From the NCBI GenBank assembly GCA_017510065.1, contig JAFWOB010000114.1, positions 19,953 through 83,952 on the forward strand: 64,000 nt of DNA, written 5' to 3'. Made by a program: the position numbers and the translations under genes. Within the stretch, counting starts at the first letter, position 1; every line of letters begins with the position of its first letter. The stretch comes from Parasporobacterium sp. Its GTDB lineage: Bacteria; Bacillota; Clostridia; Lachnospirales; Lachnospiraceae. Of this stretch, positions 60,458 through 64,000 are shown in pieces. A model generated the notes under the pieces. It was not told the DNA's origin. It saw only the letters and a program-made list of their open reading frames with translations, and made no database searches.

Positions 60458-60654
60458 GTGCATGATTTCAGGAACTCGACTGCATCAAATGCGGCGCTGT
60501 GCATGATTTTCAGAAACGGCCTGTAACGAAATGGAGGGTATGCATGATTTTGACCCTACTTGAGGGGGGAAAATCATGCATACCTTTATATTTTTTACAA
60601 AAAATCATGCATACTACCGTAAACGTTGCAGGCACTTCCTGAAAATCATGCATA
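60458..60654. repeat. Repeat array 3: six copies of TGCATGATTTT, three per strand
   Basis: In the gene-free gap after hydF, TGCATGATTT occurs forward at 60460, 60500 and 60541 and inverted with CATGCA at 60575, 60606 and 60647. Steps are 40, 41, then 31 and 41 among inverted copies. The first two forward copies share a longer string GGCGCTGTGCATGATTT. The middle pair forms a perfect 15-bp inverted repeat (60537-60551 with 60570-60584) whose loop contains further pairing (ACCCT/AGGGG), so it could also terminate hydF transcription. Confidence 0.85.
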
Positions 60655-60697
60655 GCACTCAGTTTATTACACGTGTGACATCAAAGACAGCATAATA

Positions 60698-60762
60698 TGA
60701 AAATGATTCTCAAATTAATTGACAAAGGAATAAGAGTGATTTAAAATCGGGAACGATTTTCA
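60698..60762 (+). promoter_or_regulatory. Zur/Fur-type promoter with two flanking operator boxes
   Basis: TTGACA (60719-60724), 17 bp, TAAAAT (60742-60747) form a strong promoter. Immediately upstream is TGAAAATGATTCTCA (60698-60712), matching 12 of 14 defined positions of the 7-1-7 Fur-family box TGATAATnATTATCA. Immediately downstream is CGGGAACGATTTTCA (60748-60762), matching 9 of 14. Binding at both would shut the promoter. Confidence 0.8.
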
Positions 60763-60811
60763 AATTACTAAACAAAGTAATAAACAAGATCAAGCAGGAC
60801 AGGATAAACAT

Positions 60812-61252
60812 ATGAATTCAAAGTCTAAATACAGGACCCGCCAGAGGGATATCCTGATCGGATATCTGGAAACGGTTTCCGGGAAACATATTACTGTCAG
60901 TGATGTGTGCGAATATTTCCGTGAGAAAGGAGAGCCCATCGGCCAGTCAACTGTCTACAGACAGCTGGAGAGCATGGTGGATGAAGGTCTCGTCAATAAA
61001 TACATTATAGATGGGACGAGTCCGGCCTGTTTTGAATATATGGGGCAGGAGATCCATGCGGATGGTGAATGTTGTTTTCATTGCAAATGTGAAAAATGCG
61101 GCAGACTGATCCATCTGCATTGTGAAGAACTTGCTGCGATACAGGGACATCTGATGGAGCATCATCAGTTTCAGTTGAATCCTATGAGGACTGTTTTCTA
61201 CGGCGTTTGTGAACAATGTGCAGGAAAAGGAACAGGAAAGACAGTTGAATAG
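60812..61252 (+). CDS. zur: Fur-family regulator, probable zinc uptake repressor Zur
   Basis: 146 residues. A winged-helix half (residues 1-80; ITVSDVCEYFREKG, GQSTVYRQLESMVDEGLV) is followed by the Fur dimerisation half: HADGECCFHCKCEKCGRLIHL and FYGVCEQCAG, holding two C-x-x-C pairs for structural zinc and His/Cys/Glu sites for the sensing metal. It leads the znuACB genes, with the promoter flanked by Fur-type boxes, so autoregulation as a zinc sensor is expected. PerR or iron-Fur functions are less likely given the neighbours. Its end overlaps znuA by 8 bases. Confidence 0.88.
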   Translation: MNSKSKYRTRQRDILIGYLETVSGKHITVSDVCEYFREKGEPIGQSTVYRQLESMVDEGLVNKYIIDGTSPACFEYMGQEIHADGECCFHCKCEKCGRLIHLHCEELAAIQGHLMEHHQFQLNPMRTVFYGVCEQCAGKGTGKTVE

Positions 61253-62264
61253 AAAAGTTTTTGCAAACAAGATCATATTGCTTCTGACCGCGGTTTTGCT
61301 TGCGCTTTTTGCGGCAGGCTGCAGCAGACGGGATAATTGCGGAGAATGCACCCTGGTTCCACCGGAAGAAAACAGTCTTAAGATCGTGGCAACAGTATTT
61401 CCCGTTTATGACTGGGTACGGAATATCCTGGGCAGCAATCCGGCCGGAGCGGAATTGACACTTCTTTATGATAACGGCGTGGATCCCCACAGCTTTCAGC
61501 CGACAGCTTCGGATATTATGAAAGTTTCTTCCTGTGACCTGTTTATCTATGTGGGCGGGGAATCAGACGAGTGGGCAGAAGATCTTCTGCAGGAGGCGGT
61601 CAATCAGGATATCAGAACGGTTAATCTGATGCAGGTTCTGGGAGACAGGGCAATAGAAGAAGAGCAGATCCAAACGGCAGAAGAGAAAAAAAACACAGAA
61701 GAAGAGGAACCGGAATACGATGAGCACATCTGGTTGTCTCTCAGAAATGCTGATGCTTTATGTGATGCGATCGAGGAAGCACTTCAGGAAGCGGATCCTG
61801 CCCATACGGATATATATAAAGAAAACTGGAAGGAATATAAAACAAAGCTGAGTGATCTGGATGCGGAGTATCAACAAACCATTCAGGAGGCAGAGCTGAA
61901 CACGCTTTTGTTTGCGGATCGTTTTCCGTTCCTTTATCTGGTCAATGATTACGGGTTGGATCATTATGCTGCCTTTAACGGCTGTTCCGCGGAAACGGAA
62001 GCCAGTTTTGAGACGATTATTTTCCTTGCGGAAAAAATGAACGAACTGCATTTACCGGCGGTTCTTGTGATAGAAGGCTCTGATGGGAAGATTGCGAAGA
62101 CCATCATCCGGAATACAGATACAAAAGACCAGAAGGTGCTGTTGATGGATTCCCTGCAGACAGCTTCGAAGGATGGAGACGATCAGGACAGGACCTATCT
62201 GAGTGTCATGAAAGAAAATCTGGATACGATAAAAGAAGCACTGACAACAAACAGCGGAGAATAA
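61245..62264 (+). CDS. znuA: Zinc ABC transporter solute-binding lipoprotein ZnuA
   Basis: About 339 residues. TTG 61245 is preferred because AGGAAAG lies about 6 bases upstream and it gives a signal starting NRKVFANKII with lipobox LFAAGC; GTG 61209 would add twelve charged residues. Cluster A-I metal-binding family: KIVATVFPVYDWV, DPHSFQPT and DEHIWLSLRNA supply histidine ligands, and HYAAFNGCSAETEAS follows. An acidic stretch of about 25 residues (EEEQIQTAEEKKNTEEEEPE) replaces the usual His-rich loop. It is one of only two lipoproteins seen in the window. Confidence 0.9.
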   Translation: MNRKVFANKIILLLTAVLLALFAAGCSRRDNCGECTLVPPEENSLKIVATVFPVYDWVRNILGSNPAGAELTLLYDNGVDPHSFQPTASDIMKVSSCDLFIYVGGESDEWAEDLLQEAVNQDIRTVNLMQVLGDRAIEEEQIQTAEEKKNTEEEEPEYDEHIWLSLRNADALCDAIEEALQEADPAHTDIYKENWKEYKTKLSDLDAEYQQTIQEAELNTLLFADRFPFLYLVNDYGLDHYAAFNGCSAETEASFETIIFLAEKMNELHLPAVLVIEGSDGKIAKTIIRNTDTKDQKVLLMDSLQTASKDGDDQDRTYLSVMKENLDTIKEALTTNSGE

Positions 62265-62265
62265 T

Positions 62266-63009
62266 ATGGCATTGATCACAGTAAAAGATCTGTCTTTGGG
62301 ATACGATTCCAAAGCAATCATCGAACATCTGAATTTTACGGTAAATGAAGGAGACTATCTCTGCATCGTGGGAGAAAACGGATCCGGAAAAACGACACTG
62401 ATGAAGACACTCCTTCATCTTAAGAAGCCCCTGGCTGGCCAGATCCTTTTTTCGGACGGTCTGACAGCCAACGAGATCGGGTATCTTCCCCAGCAGACAG
62501 TAGTGCAGAAAGATTTTCCGGCTTCTGTCAGGGAGATCGTCCTGTCCGGGTGCCAGGCAAGATGCGGCAGACGACCTTTCTATTCCAAAGCCGAAAAAAA
62601 ACTGGCCGAGGATAATATGAAACTTCTGAATATCACTTCTTTACGGAACCGATGCTACCGGGAACTGTCCGGTGGACAGCAGCAGAGGGTCCTTTTGGCC
62701 AGGGCATTGTGCGCAACAAGGAAAATGCTGCTTCTCGATGAGCCGGTCTCGGGGCTGGATCCAAATGTGACACTTCAGATGTATGAACTGATCAGGGAAC
62801 TGAACAGCATGAAGATCACGGTGATCATGATCTCCCACGACATTGCTGCAGCGGTCCGCTATGCCAGCCATATCCTGCATATCGGTGATGAAATCTTTTT
62901 CGGGACAACAAAGGAATATATGGAAAGCGAGGTAGGGCAGTTCTTCCTTCAGTATGAAGAAACAGAAACTGTCTCTATAGAGAATAAAGGGGCAGGTGAG
63001 AAAAAATGA
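62266..63009 (+). CDS. znuC: Zinc ABC transporter ATPase ZnuC
   Basis: 247 residues. Walker A is GENGSGKTT, Q-loop YLPQQTV, signature LSGGQQQRVLLARAL and Walker B MLLLDEPVSGLD, followed by the switch His in MISHDIAAA. It energises zinc uptake with ZnuA and ZnuB. It starts 1 bp after znuA and its stop overlaps the znuB start (ATGA), so the operon is tightly coupled and controlled from the Zur-boxed promoter. Confidence 0.94.
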   Translation: MALITVKDLSLGYDSKAIIEHLNFTVNEGDYLCIVGENGSGKTTLMKTLLHLKKPLAGQILFSDGLTANEIGYLPQQTVVQKDFPASVREIVLSGCQARCGRRPFYSKAEKKLAEDNMKLLNITSLRNRCYRELSGGQQQRVLLARALCATRKMLLLDEPVSGLDPNVTLQMYELIRELNSMKITVIMISHDIAAAVRYASHILHIGDEIFFGTTKEYMESEVGQFFLQYEETETVSIENKGAGEKK

Positions 63010-63845
63010 CCGATATCATAACCATGATCACAGAATATCCTTTTGTCCGGTACGCTCTGATCGTCGGGATCCTGATCGCCCTGTGTTCCTCTTTGCTGGG
63101 AGTTACTCTGGTCCTGAAACGGTTCTCTTTTATCGGCGACGGTCTGAGCCACGTGGCGTTTGGAGCCATTGCCATCGCAAGCGTACTGAACCTGTCCAAC
63201 AATATGCTCCTGGTACTCCCTGTTACGATCTTCTGCGCGGTGCTTCTTCTGAGAACAGGGCAGAATACGAAGATCAAAGGCGATGCGGCGATTGCCATGA
63301 TCTCGGTGGGAGCTCTGGCTTTCGGTTATCTTCTGATGAACGTATTTTCCACTTCTGCCAATCTTTCCGGTGATGTATGCAGTACTTTGTTCGGGTCCTA
63401 TTCCATTCTGACCCTGACGGAGGAAGAGGTGTGGATCGGCGTGATCTTGTCCATTCTGGTGATCGCCTTCTTTATCCTGTTCTATAATAAAATCTTTGCC
63501 GTTACCTTTGACGAGAATTTTTCCAGGGCTGCCGGGATCAAGGTACAGTGGTATAACCTTTCGATTGCTGTGGTGATCGCCGTGATCATCGTATTGGCCA
63601 TGAATCTGGTAGGGTCCCTTCTGATTTCAGCATTAGTGATCTTTCCTTCACTTTCTGCTATGAGGATCTTCAAAAGTTTTCTGCAGGTGACGGTCTGTGC
63701 TGCCCTGATCTCCGTGGTCTGTGCTTCTGCAGGAATGCTGATCTCCATGGGGGCGGGAACTCCTGTGGGAGCCACGATCGTTGCAGCGGATGCGGCAGCG
63801 TTCGGAATCTGCTGCCTGATCGGAACTTTGAGAAAACAATCATAA
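63006..63845 (+). CDS. znuB: Zinc ABC transporter permease ZnuB
   Basis: 279 residues with about eight hydrophobic segments of the ABC-3 permease family. KRFSFIGDGLSHVAFGAIAI is the conserved first coupling segment with the metal-pathway His/Asp, and GSLLISALVIFPSLSAMRIF the second. It completes the Zn2+ importer. The reading frame ends at 63845; no clear terminator was seen before the next gene start. Confidence 0.93.
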   Translation: MTDIITMITEYPFVRYALIVGILIALCSSLLGVTLVLKRFSFIGDGLSHVAFGAIAIASVLNLSNNMLLVLPVTIFCAVLLLRTGQNTKIKGDAAIAMISVGALAFGYLLMNVFSTSANLSGDVCSTLFGSYSILTLTEEEVWIGVILSILVIAFFILFYNKIFAVTFDENFSRAAGIKVQWYNLSIAVVIAVIIVLAMNLVGSLLISALVIFPSLSAMRIFKSFLQVTVCAALISVVCASAGMLISMGAGTPVGATIVAADAAAFGICCLIGTLRKQS

Positions 63846-63898
63846 TGTATCTGTGCGTCGCTAGCGTAAAGTTTTACTCGGGAAAATAAAAAAGAAAA

Positions 63899-63969
63899 AG
63901 AGAACATCTCTTTTGTGATAAAATTTTGTTACCACACAAAAAAAATAAACGCAAAGGAGGATGTTCTCT
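63899..63969. promoter_or_regulatory. Leader with 10-bp inverted repeat before the last partial gene
   Basis: AGAGAACATC (63899-63908) is exactly inverted as GATGTTCTCT (63960-63969), enclosing an A/T-rich leader. The right arm ends one base before GTG 63970 and abuts the AAAGGAGG site, so pairing would hide the start region in mRNA. An insertion-sequence end is another possibility. Confidence 0.4.
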
Positions 63970-64000
63970 GTGGAAAGAAGTATACAATATTTTATAAAAA
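63970..64000 (+). CDS. Start of an unidentified gene cut by window end
   Basis: GTG 63970 is preferred over ATG 63961, because AAAGGAGG (63953-63960) touches that ATG but is 9 bases from the GTG. Only VERSIQYFIK is visible, too little to assign a family. The hairpin-forming leader resembles transposase leaders, but this is speculation. Confidence 0.4.
   Translation, partial: MERSIQYFIK

Noticed and set aside
1-64000. Prophage, rRNA operon, tRNA genes or integrative element
   Set aside because: I looked for integrase, capsid, tRNA cloverleaf and conserved rRNA strings and saw none; only the last 31 bases might begin a transposase.

Overview
The window reads as chromosomal DNA of a strictly anaerobic, Gram-positive-type (Clostridia, perhaps Lachnospiraceae-like) bacterium. 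Support: moderate GC by eye, strong AGGAGG-type ribosome binding sites with frequent GTG/TTG starts, [FeFe]-hydrogenase maturases HydE and HydF, KtrAB potassium uptake, an OFA-type MFS carrier, and many sugar ABC importers. This is inference from gene content; no rRNA or tRNA gene was seen. One reservation: most solute-binding proteins here have ordinary Sec signals and no lipobox cysteine, which is unusual for a monoderm.

Layout. 1-9.4 kb: end of a HAD phosphatase; a very large GH5 glucanase / cellulose-synthase-like glycosyltransferase / PilZ-like fusion; ktrB-ktrA; a secreted GHL10-type hydrolase; then a scar where the 3' half of an aldo/keto reductase gene abuts a 5'-truncated ATP-grasp gene, followed by a nitroreductase. 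9.45-9.8 kb: an array of palindromes with a 41-43 bp period. 9.9-12.2 kb: BASS transporter, class I glutamine amidotransferase-type hydrolase, GNAT. 12.3-18.3 kb: a one-direction gene string (truncated TIM barrel, GNAT, PheC-like binding protein, HAD lipoprotein, Asp/Glu racemase-like, NifX-FKBP fusion, condensation-type acyltransferase). 18.4-23.9 kb: GH3 glycosidase with a CUT1 sugar ABC importer. 24-30 kb: YhhN-like membrane protein, short UvrA paralogue, MFS carrier with a terminator in its leader, orphan LivJ-like binding protein. 30.2-37.2 kb: a complete seven-gene CMP-legionaminic-acid-type pathway. 37.3-42.3 kb: secreted esterase and a convergent Fe3+/phosphonate-type ABC importer. 42.5-45.8 kb: alcohol dehydrogenase lacking the structural zinc lobe, CobW-like NTPase, an exact 42-bp tandem array, AEC transporter. 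46-51.7 kb: STAS/RsbW-like pair, ChvE-GguAB-type sugar importer, two small unknown proteins. 51.8-60.4 kb: peptide deformylase, ABC exporter-GNAT fusion, TcdA, CopA with an in-frame CopZ tail, HydE, HydF. 60.4-63.8 kb: a third repeat array, then a Zur-regulated znuACB operon with two operator-like boxes around its promoter. The last 31 bases begin another gene.

The most unusual structure is the set of three intergenic repeat arrays with about 41-42 bp periodicity. Two of them (9.5 kb and 44.5 kb) share a conserved linker of about 30 bp, while the palindrome between linkers has changed on both arms together. The GH5-synthase fusion, the NifX-FKBP fusion, the ABC-GNAT fusion and the probable internal translation start for CopZ inside copA are the most notable coding features.
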